From the NCBI RefSeq assembly GCF_004210375.1, contig NC_134835.1, forward strand, positions 71,702,447-71,766,446: a DNA stretch of 64,000 bases. The letters run 5' to 3'. Of the stretch, positions 39,801-47,000 are shown piece by piece. The notes beneath the pieces were generated by a model, which was not told the origin of the DNA, did no database searches, and was given only the letters and a program-made list of their open reading frames with translations. The stretch comes from Tachypleus tridentatus (taxonomy: Eukaryota > Arthropoda > Merostomata > Xiphosura > Limulidae). The stretch's first letter is position 1. The number at the start of each line of letters is the position of its first letter. The position numbers and the translations under genes were made by a program.

Positions 39801-42800
39801 GTTGAAATTGTTGATATAATAAAGTTTCATTGCATAAGAAGAAATATAAGTAAGACTGACGTGCGTGTTCCTAAAGAGATAGTCATTAAAGAGCACTTCT
39901 TAGAAAATATTTGGTGTTTCGCTTCATTACTCACTTTAGTACGTTAATCTGATAAGTTTCCATCTTCAATTTTTAAATACTTTCCCTAAACGTTTTTTTT
40001 TCATGTTTGTATATTTTATTATATCGAGCAAATTAAACATTGGCATAAAATCTTTGACATAATATTTAATTTTATACCAACAAATGTTAAACTGTATAGT
40101 TTTAAATGATTAAAATTAGTTTGAAACTCGATTCTAGACAGAAGTTTCTATTATAATGAGGGAAATAACAGCAATAAATATTCTTATAGTTTGCTAAGAA
40201 AATTTTTAAATTATATTAATATTTAATAGTATATAATATCACATTTTGGTTTGGAATCAGTTTATTTAAACATATTTATTAACTCAAAATTATATTAAAA
40301 ATTCCATTTAAAAAGATTATTCTTTGTCACAGAAACTTTGATAAGATATTGAAAAAATGTGCCGTGTTTTATAAAATTTAAAATTATTTACACTTACTGA
40401 AGAAGACTTCACATCAGGTAGTTCGTGGATCAGAGCTATGCTATCCCCCTCTGTTGAGTGTTTTAGTAAAGTTTCAGTTACGTCAACAGATGACAACGCA
40501 ATAACGTTTGTTTTGATAGAAATGATGAGATTCGATTTCAACTGAAAGAAGAGTAAATAAAATAAAGTATAATATAAACAATAAAAATATTTTCTGGATA
40601 ATTTAATTAACATTTTGATGATATTATTGTACTTTAGATCACAATCACTCATGATCTCATAAGATTACGTTTACATTTGGTAATAATGTTAATGCTATTA
40701 AAACTATCTATTACAGTCCTAATTTTGGCCTACTGATCAGAAGAAAGTATTCAATAAATATGCGTAATGACAGAAACAGACAGCTAATAACAATCACTAA
40801 AAACATGAAGTTTTGGAAGTTATCGTTGCTAATTGGTGAGCTTTCTATCACGCAAATAGTGGTAGTTCTGTTTTACAAATATTATAATTGAAAGTACTTC
40901 TTTCTTTATCAAGCAGTGGTCCTACAATAGTCATCGACTTGTAGTTAACACAAGTGACCACATTTCTACTTTCGTCTTATACCTGTAACAAACCTCTATA
41001 GTTGGTTAGTGATTATGAAACTATAAAGGTTTGTTACAGGTGTATGATGAAATAGAAGTGTAATCACTTATGTTAACTATACGTCGATGACCTTAGCATC
41101 GGCTGTAGCATGCTTCAGTGAATGAAATGCTTGATCATTTACCAGTCCACCTATCTGCGCTTCAGCTGAAGTTATAACAGACACAATACGGATCTGTTGA
41201 AAATTTTGACCATAAAATGTTAATAGTACAACAATAACCCTGAAAGTTGTATGTTTAATAGTACAAGAAGAAGCCTGAAAGTTGTATGTTTAATAGTACA
41301 ACAATAAGCCTGAAAGTTGTATGTCCCTCGTAATGTCATAGATTGAGAATAGTTATTTATTATTGCATTCTTGGGAGAATTTAAAATGTGACTGAAAAAT
41401 TCCACTGGAATGAGTAAAGTGTACACTTTCCTAGCTTCCATTTTTAACCTTCTTAACTTATCCACTGACAAATAATTCTTCAACTGTCGTCAATGTTCTG
41501 AAATGTGCAACTCAATGTTCAAATAGGATCTGTATAAGCTCTCCTATGGTTGATTTGCCCTTATCTGCAGCTTAACTGGAACAAAGCCTAGTCACACAAG
41601 TTGTACCAGCACCTTTTTACCATTCATTTGAGAGGCCATTTAGCATTGTCATAAAGCCAATATTCAAAGAGAAAATATTCCGAACAAGTATTCTCACTTT
41701 TGGACAGAAAATAACAAACTTCACATTTTGGTAGAAACAATACATCAACGCTCCACAGCATAACATGTGCAATTGGAGGGACTGAGATTCACCCTCAGAT
41801 ATAATGATCTCTTGTATCAATCCACTGCTTACAAGTTCATAAAACTTGGTATTAAACTGTTTCATTGCAAAGTTACAGCTCATTTACACGAGTCAAATTG
41901 ATAATAATTTATACAGCAAATCAACCTCTAAATTACCAGTGAACAAGACCATAGAACATAAATAGCGATAAAAGGCACTCAACATTAAGCACTCATTTTC
42001 GTTAACCAAAAATAAAAGGAGTACAACTGTATGCGTGATAATTTTAATTTTTTGGTGCTTTACCAGTTTATATAAAGTGCTAAAGTCATACCAATTGTTA
42101 GTAAAACTTCACACTACCACATTCTTTGTACTGTAATAGCTTAGATAAAGAATTAACCCCACAGCAGTTCGTAACAGTTCAAACTACCACATTCTCCTTA
42201 ATGTAATAACTTAGAAAAAGGATTAACTCAACAGCAGTTGTTAATAACAGTTCAAACTACCACATTCTTCCTACAGTACCAAATTAGATAAAGGATTAAC
42301 CCAGCAACAGTTGTTAGTAACAGTTCAAACTACCACATTCTTCCTACTGTAATAACTTAGATAAAGAATTAACCCAGCAACAGTTGTTAGTAACAGTTCA
42401 AACTACCACATTCTTCCTACTGTAATAACTTAGATAAAGGATTAACACAACAGCAGTTGTTAGTAACAGTTCAAACTACCACATTCTTCCTACTGTAATA
42501 ACTTAGATAAAGGATTAACCCAGCAACAGTTGTTAGTAACAGTTAAAACTACCACATTCTCCTTAATGTAATAAATTAGATAAAGAATTAACCCAGCAAC
42601 AGTTGTTAGTAACAGTTCAAACTACCACATTCTTCCTACTGTAATAACTTAGATAAAGGATTAACACAACAGCAGTTGTTAGAAACAGTTCAAACTACCA
42701 CATTCTTCCTACAGTACCAACTTAGATAAAGGATTAACCCAGCAACAGTTGTTAGTAACAGTTCAAACTACCACATTCTTCCTACTGTAATAACTTAGAT

Positions 42801-45800
42801 AAAGGATTAACACAACAGCAGTTGTTAGTAACAGCTCAAACTACCACATTCTCCTTAATGTAATAAATTAGATAAAGGATTAACACAACAGCAGTTGTTA
42901 TAAACAGTTCAAACGACTACATTGTTCCGACTGTACCAACTTAGATAAAGGATTAACTCAACAGCAGTTGTTAGTAATAGTTCAAACGACTACATTGTTC
43001 CTACAGTACCAAATTAAATAAAGGATTAATCCAGCAACAGTTGTTAGTAACAGTTCAAACCACCACATTCTTTCTACAGTAATAACTTAGATAAAGGATT
43101 AACACAACAGCAGTTGTTAGTAACAGTTCAAACGACTACATTGTTCCTACTGTACCAACTGAGATAAAGAATTAACCAACAGCAGTTGTTAGTAACAGTT
43201 CAAACTACCACATTCTTCCTACTGTACCAACTTAGATAAAGGATTAATCCAGCAACAGTTGTTAGTAACAGTTCAAACTACTACATTCTCCCTAATGTAA
43301 TAACTTAGATAAAGGATTAACACAACAACAGTTGTTAGTAACAGTTCAAACGACTACATTGTTCCGACTGTACCAACTTAGATAAAGTATTAACCAGTAA
43401 CAGTTGTTAGTAACAGCTCAAACAACCACATTCTTCCTACTGTAATAACTTAGATAAAGGATTAACACAACAACAGTTGTTAGTAACAGTTCAAACGACT
43501 ACATGTTCCTGCTGTACCAACTTAGATAAAGGATTAACCCAGCAACAGTTGTTAGTAACAGTTCAAACTACCACATTCTTCCTACTGTAATAACTTAGAT
43601 AAAGGATTAACGCAACAGCAGTTGTTAGTAATAGTTCAAACTACCACATTCTTCCTACTGTACCAACTTAGATAAAGGATTAACACAACAGCAGTTGTTA
43701 GTAACAGTTCAAATTACCATATTCTCCCTAATGTAATAACTTAGATAAAGGATTAACACAACAACAGTTGTTAGTAACAGTTCAAACAACCACATTCGTC
43801 CTACTGTACCAACTTAGATAAAGGATTAACACAAGTACAAATGTTAGTAACAATTCAAACATTCTTCCTATCGCTTCACAGCAAAATTTTTTCCATTTTT
43901 TCATCCAACAGGAATTGGTACTCGTTAATGCGTTAACTCCTACAAGCGAGGTACTTTTTTAATAACAGAACTGTATATATATCACGGTCATCTTAGTTTT
44001 GAGTATAGGTTATGAATGTGTTATTGTTTTAGTAAATTTAACGTAATTAGTTTTGAAAAAAAAAAATAACTTCTGTTCCTTGCAGAATGGGAATGGGTTT
44101 GTCCTGTGTTAATTCTGTGAAATATTGAGATTGCGATATAATTAAATATCCTGATTGGCTGTCTTCCCTCTGGTCTGTAGATTCAAATTAGGGAAGGAAG
44201 CAGGTAATGTTTTTAATAGCTATGTTATAAATATAAAATATAAACAGTCTTAAAAATATAGATTCAATTTGCGAATGATTTTCTTACCGAACTGTGTTGA
44301 TTGACGAAGACAAAAGAAACGATTTTTTTTTAAAACGACATATTCTATACCTTACCAGTTTCACCGATCCTTCAAGTAGTCTGGGATCAATAATCCACAA
44401 AATCACTTTTTTACTTGGAATGTGGATGCCTGTGTGCTTGGAAGGAACAAGAGCTGAAATGTTGTTCATTTTGTACAGAGACGTTGTGATTCCATGTTCG
44501 TAGAAAATGTTTAAGACTTCTGTTGCAGTTGTCTCTAAGTGATCAGATATCAAAAACGAAAACAATTAACTAGCATTTCGCCAGAGTTAAAACCTCCGCT
44601 TTAGTTTCTTTGTTGTATAAAGTATTCATACTCCCTTAACAATCTGTAATGCTTCTTCAGCATGTAAAATATGTGCAATAAATATTATAAGCAAACTGAA
44701 ATTTTGGACCTAAAATATTAATAAGAATTAAAGTTTTTCTTACCTATAATTTTCATGTTTTTGAAGGTGTCGAAGGTGTGATTTAACAGTTTAAGTACAA
44801 TGTACCATCAACTTAACATGATTTTTCATATGTATAATTTTATGTCAAAGTCGTCTGAATGTATTTAATACAAGCATCCAGATTTTACAAGTTTCTAGGG
44901 TAGATTGTTTTTTGTTTTTTTTTGCTAAGCTTTTTGATTGCGTGTGAAAGGGGTATCTATGATAGATGCTTCTGACTTAAGGGTAGGCTGGCTAATTGGC
45001 TAATGTTTTTACTAACTTATTTGTATGCTTTCGAAAGGGGTATCCAGGTGTTACTAGTTGATAAAGTAGATTGATTGTGTTGTCAGTTTGATAGCTATAG
45101 AAGTCGGTTTTTTTATTGTTTTTCTCGAGTATGGTTCACATTCTGTATTATTTCAGTTCATCGCATAGTCTTCTTTTATATGACCAGCTACTACTGATAG
45201 TTCGGTATTATCAAGTCTTGTATGTTTTTGTTCTTTTATACTTCTAAATTAAAACTTTTATTGTTGTGTTTCCACAGTTTATTGGGTGCGTATTCACAAG
45301 AAATGCCAGAAGTACTGGTTTTCTTCTCCATTAGGTGTTTAGGTTGCTTTGATGTATATTAGCTGTGATCGTATTGTTCTGGTGTTATACTGTTTATATT
45401 TTCTCTGTTCGTCTTACTTATGAACGTAATATTCATATTTATTTAATGACTGGCATATTGTTCTGGCGTTATACTGTTTATATTTTCTCTGTTCGTGTTT
45501 AGAGATACTTTTGACACACGTTGCACGTGTATATGTTTGTCTTGCTTCTCTGTGGCTTTTATCTTGTTTTTTATTTGTTGTGAAGTGTTCTGGTTATAAG
45601 GAGTGTTGTATTAAAGTGTTTTTCTTCTTTCTTACTAATAACTCTGACAATAAAAATGTTGTCTATTCTGAAAGCCTGGCAGTCTATGACCCCCGTCTTT
45701 ACATTATCCCCAAGTCTTTCCTCTAAGTCAGTATTTTTCTGAACAAGGGCAAAAACCAAATAAATTAGTCAAAAATTTTACACATGAAAAATTGTGTTTC

Positions 45801-46864
45801 ATTAATGATACATTTTTACTAACTTGTCAAATGCACTTGGTTAGCCTACCATAGACCTGAAAACGGCAGCGAATTATCAACCGAAATGTAAGTTAGAAAC
45901 TTGTCAATTAGTGATATTTAAGTAACCATAAAAGTACCTAATTAATAATTAGATTTGATAACCGTATGAGAAAGAAAGATTTGGTTTTTAGCGGGTTTAA
46001 AGACTAACTTATTATGTTATTTTTGAAAATAATTATTATTTTCCCTCATGGATTACACTGAATAATAATAAAAAAATAAGTCATTAACAGTAATCTGAAA
46101 TACTGGTGTTCACCGTTTAGGCATGAACACTTCACTATAGTTTTTATGCCAACAGTGTTAAACCTATGTAATCACATGCCATTTCATAACAATTTAGTTC
46201 ACTTTTGACAGCATATCCCTTTATCTGAGTTAAAAACAAACCTTATGCACCCCTTGCTAATATAGCGTTAACTCTACGGACTTACAACACTAAAATCAGG
46301 GGTTCGATTCCCTTCGGTGGACTCAGCAGAGAGTCCGGTGTGGCTTTACTATAAGAAAACACACACAAGATCAATTTTGATTTGTAAGCTCTTTGATTTT
46401 TGTATTATTTACAGCTGTATAACATGCGTATGTATATTAACTATTCAACTTGATGTGAGCCCACATATTAACTACTTAACTTAAGGTGGGCCCACATAGT
46501 AACTACTTAACTTGAGGTGGACCCACATATTAACTACTTAACTTGAGGTAGGCCCACATAGCAACTACTTAACTTAAGGTGGACCCACATATTAACTACT
46601 TAACTTGAGGTGATCCTACATGTCGTGAAATTTTATATGGTTTAATACAGCATGACTTCATATTAGTTGGTTTATAATTACTCTTATATTGTGACAACGA
46701 TTTCATGTATGTCGAATATTAAATTTCTTACCTGCTAATATGTCAATATGTTTAAGGTGTAGAAACTGAAGCGCATAAGCAGTGGCATTAAATACGTCAG
46801 CTTCTCTTGCAGCAGAAAAATAAATGAAAATAAGTAATAATAAATTAATCACTTTGACCAACAT
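20384..46864 (-). CDS. Ionotropic receptor (IR), divergent ionotropic glutamate receptor family; 11 exons, 614 aa
   Basis: Coding exons in transcript order: 46732-46864, 44356-44534, 40398-40541, 37418-37585, 30519-30592, 29095-29182, 26772-26930, 24664-24820, 23586-23800, 22059-22327, 20384-20642. They total 1845 nt, 614 residues plus TAA. All ten introns are GT-AG, with phases 1,0,0,0,2,0,0,1,0,2, and the frame stays open throughout. Seen: signal peptide (about 1-20), short N-terminal region (about 21-195), S1 (about 197-313), M1 (316-339), pore loop (about 354-369), M3 (about 383-404), S2 (about 405-570), M4 (about 575-600). R277 in DEREAIIDF matches the iGluR arginine that binds the ligand carboxylate; E470 in FVEAT matches the S2 acidic position. 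M3 reads VYCGNIRAF where classical iGluRs have SYTANLAAF. Family knowledge: IRs are cation-channel subunits in chemosensory, thermosensory and hygrosensory neurons. Inference: an active divergent IR. Ligand and co-receptor are unknown. Confidence 0.88.
21250..21532 (-). repeat. SINE-2, two copies in tandem (IR intron 10)
   Basis: A complete copy (about 21405-21532) adjoins a second, internally duplicated one (about 21250-21404) in which GTTTCCAGCGTTGTAAGTCC occurs twice. Lies inside intron 10 in the same orientation as the gene. Confidence 0.8.
22059..22327 (-). CDS. IR gene exon 10: S2 ligand-binding half
   Basis: Codes residues 440-528 plus two bases. ESNYEAYREAWKRNL resembles the S-x-x-x-x-Y-x-x-M/A-W helix of S2. 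FVEATNGHIFLGE aligns with the segment of iGluRs that carries the acidic residue contacting the ligand amino group (E470 here). CFGLQKGSPLIIPLSEG is the strand before the last S2 helix. Acceptor GTTTTAG|GAA; donor GAAGG|GTATGT, phase 2. Confidence 0.88.
23586..23800 (-). CDS. IR gene exon 9: M3 helix and start of S2
   Basis: Codes residues 368-439 (phase 1 in, phase 0 out). After VPKVTATRISYASW the helix LCICIVVLSVYCGNIRAF (386-403) is the pore-lining M3. Then ERQRPIETIADAL is the conserved PI-x-T/S-x-x-D-L start of S2. The iGluR signature SYTANLAAF is replaced by VYCGNIRAF, as in divergent IRs. PGSSMSLFLK covers the region where iGluRs carry a ligand-binding threonine; here it is serine/methionine. 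Confidence 0.92.
24664..24820 (-). CDS. IR gene exon 8: M1 and pore loop
   Basis: Codes residues 316-367 plus one base. LWSLYIFTGLVSGVITAA is the first membrane helix; NWSFWATLGSGMYQG is the re-entrant pore loop, where family members end with a QQG- or QG-like motif. Acceptor TTTTTAACAG, donor CAAG|GTAAGA (phase 1). The acceptor is preceded, ten bases upstream, by a 30-bp ATT microsatellite (AAT on the coding strand), so the upstream pyrimidine tract is very short. Confidence 0.9.
24831..24860. repeat. ATT microsatellite beside the exon 8 acceptor
   Basis: About ten ATT units, beginning ten bases upstream of the exon 8 acceptor on the gene's strand, where it reads AAT. Confidence 0.9.
25935..26365. 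repeat. Two very degenerate SINE-1 remnants (IR intron 7)
   Basis: At 25935-26165, complement-type blocks survive (GAATTCCGCGCAGAGCTTGT, CCACTCACTGTCAACTCGTG). At about 26190-26365 a plus-type piece follows (ATTCGATTAGAGTAACACAA, TTGGCGGTGGGCG, GCACAGATAACCC). Both are old. Confidence 0.5.
26534..26650 (-). repeat. SINE-2 copy, diverged (IR intron 7)
   Basis: Blocks GTTTGTTAAGTACAACGCTT, ATGAGTTATCTGCACTATCG and GCTACTGAGCCACTACTTTG match SINE-2 in complement. Its right end is 122 bp below the exon 7 donor. Confidence 0.6.
26772..26930 (-). CDS. IR gene exon 7: S1 core with ligand-binding arginine
   Basis: Codes residues 263-315 (53 codons, phase 0/0). It begins EADIGASFLSWTDEREAI and continues IDFTRAFKVDDLTFVSK, the strongest family match in the window: ADIG corresponds to the ADIA/ADLA strand and R277 to the arginine that binds the ligand carboxylate in iGluRs. 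QPIDRFGAILRLFHYK leads into M1. The acceptor (ACCATGGAG|GAAGCAG) has a modest pyrimidine tract; the next AG, six bases on, would break the frame. Donor AAG|GTAGAA. Confidence 0.9.
28216..28322. repeat. Direct repeat, copy 1 of 2 (IR intron 6)
   Basis: 107 bp, about 97% identical to 30701-30808. Begins AACTAATACGTGTTAATATA and contains CGATTAATTGCTCAGTTGAA. The two copies bracket exons 5 and 6. Confidence 0.92.
29095..29182 (-). CDS. IR gene exon 6: S1 segment with the WNGLVGLL motif
   Basis: Codes residues 233-262. The acceptor CTTTTCCAG completes the split codon to give KYTLQALPIL; the donor AAA|GTAAGT is phase 0. GSWNGLVGLLSTK matches the conserved W-x-G-(M/L)-(I/V)-G-x-L motif of S1, next to the binding cleft. 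Intron 6 (26931-29094) has no recognised element except a 107-bp copy of a segment also found upstream of exon 5. Confidence 0.87.
29511..29633 (+). repeat. SINE-2 copy (IR intron 5)
   Basis: Starts GTAGCCACCCAGTGGCTCAG, has CTTTCAACGCTAGAAACCGG and GTAGCTTTGTGTTTAATTTA plus a CAAA tail. Antisense to the gene. Confidence 0.8.
29713..29893 (-). repeat. SINE-1 fragment lacking the tRNA head (IR intron 5)
   Basis: Runs from GAATTTCGCGCAAAGCTACA to CCATACGGCTGAAAAAGC; the head is absent, so it is 5' truncated. Confidence 0.82.
30236..30440 (+). repeat. SINE-1 remnant, diverged (IR intron 5)
   Basis: Starts within the B box (GGATCGCGAGTTCAATTACT) and keeps TGATGATGACTAGCTTTCTT and AAATTAGAGACAGCTAACAC. 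Confidence 0.7.
30519..30592 (-). CDS. IR gene exon 5: S1 ligand-binding helix
   Basis: Short exon coding residues 209-232 plus two bases. Acceptor TCTCTTCCATAG, donor AA|GTAAGT (phase 2). It reads DYVSHPLTDMVVEILDALSV, then FADFK, matching the S1 helix of IRs (acidic residue, then a hydrophobic helix leading into a strand such as NFTY). The loop between the first strand (exon 4) and this helix is unusually short, so an undetected small phase-0 exon in intron 4 cannot be excluded. Confidence 0.8.
30701..30808. repeat. Direct repeat, copy 2 of 2 (IR intron 4)
   Basis: Partner of 28216-28322; ends 109 bp above the exon 5 acceptor. Differences: one T insertion and about two substitutions. Confidence 0.92.
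30817..30867. repeat. 51-bp perfect direct repeat, copy 1
   Basis: Identical to 31147-31197 (AAACCGCCATTAAAACAATC...), 330 bp apart. Confidence 0.92.
31147..31197. repeat. 51-bp perfect direct repeat, copy 2
   Basis: Second copy of 30817-30867. Copy 1 follows the 108-bp repeat by only eight bases, so the area was duplicated more than once. Confidence 0.92.
31404..31580. repeat. Degenerate tandem repeat, three copies
   Basis: Units carrying (A/T)TGGA(C/T)AAGGT(A/T)(C/A)TT...ACTT and GTTGTGCTGAT-like ends (near 31408, 31462, 31528). The open frame here (repeated leucine/valine-rich peptide) is a product of the repeat. IR intron 4. Confidence 0.6.
32531..32796 (+). repeat. SINE-1 copy (IR intron 4)
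   Basis: Head GGCCCAGCATGACCAGGTGA and TGCTCGACTCGTAATCCGAG; complete to TACAGCTTCGCGCGAAATTC. This head variant (CTCGACTCGTAATCCGAG) gives the best-paired anticodon stem of the copies. Confidence 0.88.
32899..33010 (-). repeat. SINE-2 copy, diverged (IR intron 4)
   Basis: TTGTTGTTTTAACGCAAAGC to TTGATCCACTGGAGAAC in complement. Confidence 0.65.
33071..33350 (+). repeat. SINE-2, full copy followed by a second partial one (IR intron 4)
   Basis: Full copy 33071-33205 (GCCCCCAGTGGCTCAACGGT ... TTGATACCCGTGGTGGGTAG ... CTTTGTGCTTAACTCAAAAA). A second begins inside the unit near 33245 (CGGCGGTATGTCTTTGGACT) and ends near 33350. The 142-residue open frame here is only SINE sequence. Confidence 0.85.
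33860..34125 (+). pseudogene. Non-LTR retrotransposon 3' fragment (region after reverse transcriptase)
   Basis: An open stretch reads NLPVCGFYDIQVAIIHILLS, CHNCECQRRHHVHHISSRG, LPLSLDSVTIVN and ends NHGFIFFFVGCRLCISI before a stop. The pattern C-x(n)-H-I-L-L-x-C-x-x-x-x-x-x-R-R-x-H-F followed by G-L-P-L-x-L is one I associate with the C-terminal part of LINE polyproteins downstream of reverse transcriptase (I/Jockey-like). Only about 85 residues remain, with no upstream polymerase motifs. Lies in IR intron 4, antisense to the gene. Confidence 0.5.
34495..34606 (+). repeat. SINE-2 copy, diverged (IR intron 4)
   Basis: CTCCTAGTGGTTCAACATTC, TTTTGATGCCCGCTTTAGCC and GCATTGCGCTTAACAACAAG correspond to the SINE-2 blocks. 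Confidence 0.65.
34735..34998 (+). repeat. SINE-1 copy (IR intron 4)
   Basis: Head GCCCGATATGGCCAAGTGGT, with a short deletion in the anticodon arm and before TATAATGTGATGGTC; 3' end and AAAC tail intact. Confidence 0.88.
35268..35475 (+). repeat. SINE-1 remnant, diverged (IR intron 4)
   Basis: GGGTCGCGGGTTTGAAACTG, TAGTGACTAGCTGCCTTCCT and GTAGCTTTGCGCGAAATTTA remain, with several deletions. Confidence 0.72.
36110..36243 (+). pseudogene. Possible C-terminal end of a transposon-encoded protein
   Basis: An open frame ends QSNWNPSMLADYCWMLQRDA then PDIEYKRKSGAKHF and a stop. It has low AT bias and a patterned, tryptophan- and cysteine-containing composition unlike its surroundings. The N-P-x-M-x-x-D-Y-C-W-x-L-x-R-D pattern reminds me of the C-termini of transposon-derived proteins in invertebrate genomes, but I cannot name the family. 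It is antisense inside IR intron 4 and lacks an upstream partner. Confidence 0.35.
36955..37082 (-). repeat. SINE-3 copy (IR intron 4)
   Basis: GTGTGTGTTTGTGTTTTCTT tail complement, AGCAAAGCCACATTGGGCTA, GAAATCGAACCCCTGATTTT, GTAAATCCGTAGACTAGCTG. About 340 bp below the exon 4 donor. Confidence 0.82.
37418..37585 (-). CDS. IR gene exon 4: end of N-terminal region and first S1 strand
   Basis: Codes residues 153-208 (56 codons, phase 0/0). Acceptor TTTTTTCTCCAG, donor CCG|GTAAGA. The C-terminal KLAGRTLSAKYP matches the pattern that opens the ligand-binding domain in this family (leucine, glycine, basic residue, hydrophobic strand, proline). Two cysteines (VVCSAN, NLTCKD) could form a disulfide, and N-x-T/S sites (NGT, NLT) are compatible with an extracellular domain. 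Intron 4, downstream, is the largest at 6.8 kb. Confidence 0.83.
37740..39020. other. Intron 3 interior without recognised features
   Basis: AT-rich; no repeat family or conserved frame found. Confidence 0.45.
39222..39332 (-). repeat. SINE-3 copy, diverged (IR intron 3)
   Basis: GAGAAGAGCCATATTGAGTT, GTATGAAATCGAGCCCCCGA and TTGCAAGTCCCCAAACTTAC in complement. Confidence 0.65.
39590..39692 (+). repeat. SINE-3 copy, 5' truncated (IR intron 3)
   Basis: AAAATCAAGGGTTTGATGTT, TTCCCCTCGGTGAACTCAGC, GATAGCTCGATGTGGCTTTG and an ACAC tail. Confidence 0.75.
40398..40541 (-). CDS. IR gene exon 3: N-terminal extracellular region
   Basis: Codes residues 105-152, exactly 48 codons, phase 0 at both ends. 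The acceptor is CTCTTCTTTCAG with a good pyrimidine tract; the donor is TCA|GTAAGTG. It includes SNLIISIKTNVIALSS and GDSIALIHELPDV, alternating hydrophobic strands typical of a folded extracellular domain. No diagnostic motif lies here; placement rests on splice sites, frame and position. Intron 3 (37586-40397, 2.8 kb) holds two SINE-3 copies and a short SINE-2-like fragment near 39.05 kb. Confidence 0.82.
40931..41090. repeat. Long imperfect inverted repeat (hairpin) in IR intron 2
   Basis: Left arm 40931-41003 and right arm 41019-41090 are complementary at about 85% with one indel, separated by a 15-nt loop. Uninterrupted paired blocks include ACCTGTAACAAACCT. Such a fold is typical of a foldback or MITE element, and the RNA could form a stem of about 72 bp. 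Confidence 0.88.
41219..41322. repeat. 35-bp tandem repeat, three copies (IR intron 2)
   Basis: Each unit contains TTAATAGTACAA(C/G)AA and CCTGAAAGTTGTATG. Nearly identical copies, so recent. Confidence 0.9.
42095..43870. repeat. 73-bp minisatellite, about 24 copies (IR intron 2)
   Basis: Each unit carries ACAGTTCAAACTACCACATT, CTTCCTACTGTAATAACTTA, GATAAAGGATTAACACAACA and GCAGTTGTTAGTA. Variants alternate (TACTGTACCAACTTAG against TACTGTAATAACTTAG; CGACTACATTGTTCC against CTACCACATTCTTCC; CCCAGCAACAG against CACAACAGCAG), suggesting higher-order spread by unequal exchange. Copies at both edges are more diverged. Confidence 0.95.
44356..44534 (-). CDS. IR gene exon 2: N-terminal extracellular region
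   Basis: Codes residues 45-104. The acceptor TCACTTAG joins the phase-1 base of exon 1 to give ETTATEVL; the donor CTG|GTAAGG is phase 0. It contains KKVILWIIDPRLL, the hydrophobic strand plus acidic residue often seen in the poorly conserved IR N-terminal region. Exact lengths and phases at both ends support it more than similarity does. The following intron 2 (40542-44355, 3.8 kb) is largely repeat. Confidence 0.82.
45372..45496. repeat. 41-bp direct duplication, period 84 (IR intron 1)
   Basis: TATTGTTCTGG(T/C)GTTATACT...TTCTCTGTTCGT occurs at 45372-45412 and 45456-45496 with one mismatch. Confidence 0.88.
46266..46370 (+). repeat. SINE-3 copy (IR intron 1)
   Basis: GCGTTAACTCTACGGACTTA, CACTAAAATCAGGGGTTCGA, TCCCTTCGGTGGACTCAGCA, GTCCGGTGTGGCTTTACTAT, then an ACAC tail. 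Confidence 0.82.
46439..46620. repeat. 31-bp tandem repeat, about six copies (IR intron 1)
   Basis: Units of TAACTACTTAACTT(G/A)AGGTG then (G/A)(G/A)CCCACATAT. The array ends about 110 bp below the exon 1 donor. Confidence 0.9.
46732..46864 (-). CDS. IR gene exon 1: start codon and signal peptide
   Basis: Codes residues 1-44 plus the first base of codon 45. The ATG opens MLVKVINLLLLIFIYFSAA, a basic residue followed by a strongly hydrophobic core and small residues, as in a cleaved signal peptide (cut around residue 19-22). The donor is GCAG|GTAAGA, phase 1. This ATG fits because the hydrophobic leader follows directly and no open frame extends far upstream. Intron 1 (44535-46731, 2.2 kb) holds a 31-bp tandem repeat, a SINE-3 copy and a 41-bp duplicated segment. 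Confidence 0.83.
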
Positions 46865-46904
46865 TTAGTGTTGTATTGTGTAGCGATCAGATGTCTATAA
46901 AAGA

Positions 46905-47000
46905 GAATGACGGCTGACGAAACTTCTTGGGTGTCATATCTTTATTTAATAACGCACTTAGCTTTTAAAACGCAAGCGCAGTAAACAGAAGTGTCACGTG
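46905..47000 (-). promoter_or_regulatory. Putative promoter region of the IR gene
   Basis: Upstream of the start codon, on the minus strand, lie a CACGTG palindrome (46995-47000), an AT-rich TATA-like ATTAAATAAA (46941-46950) and, about 30 nt downstream of that, a pyrimidine-flanked TCAT/TCAG stretch that could serve as initiator. Spacing to the ATG would give a 5' leader of about 50 nt. A further 5' untranslated exon cannot be excluded. Confidence 0.25.

Noticed and set aside
41617..41883. 88-residue minus-strand frame in IR intron 2
   Set aside because: No motif, and its inclusion would interrupt the phase-0 junction of exons 2 and 3.
42095..43870. CRISPR-like array
   Set aside because: Units are whole 73-bp tandem copies with no separate unique spacers, and the host is an animal. 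It is a minisatellite.
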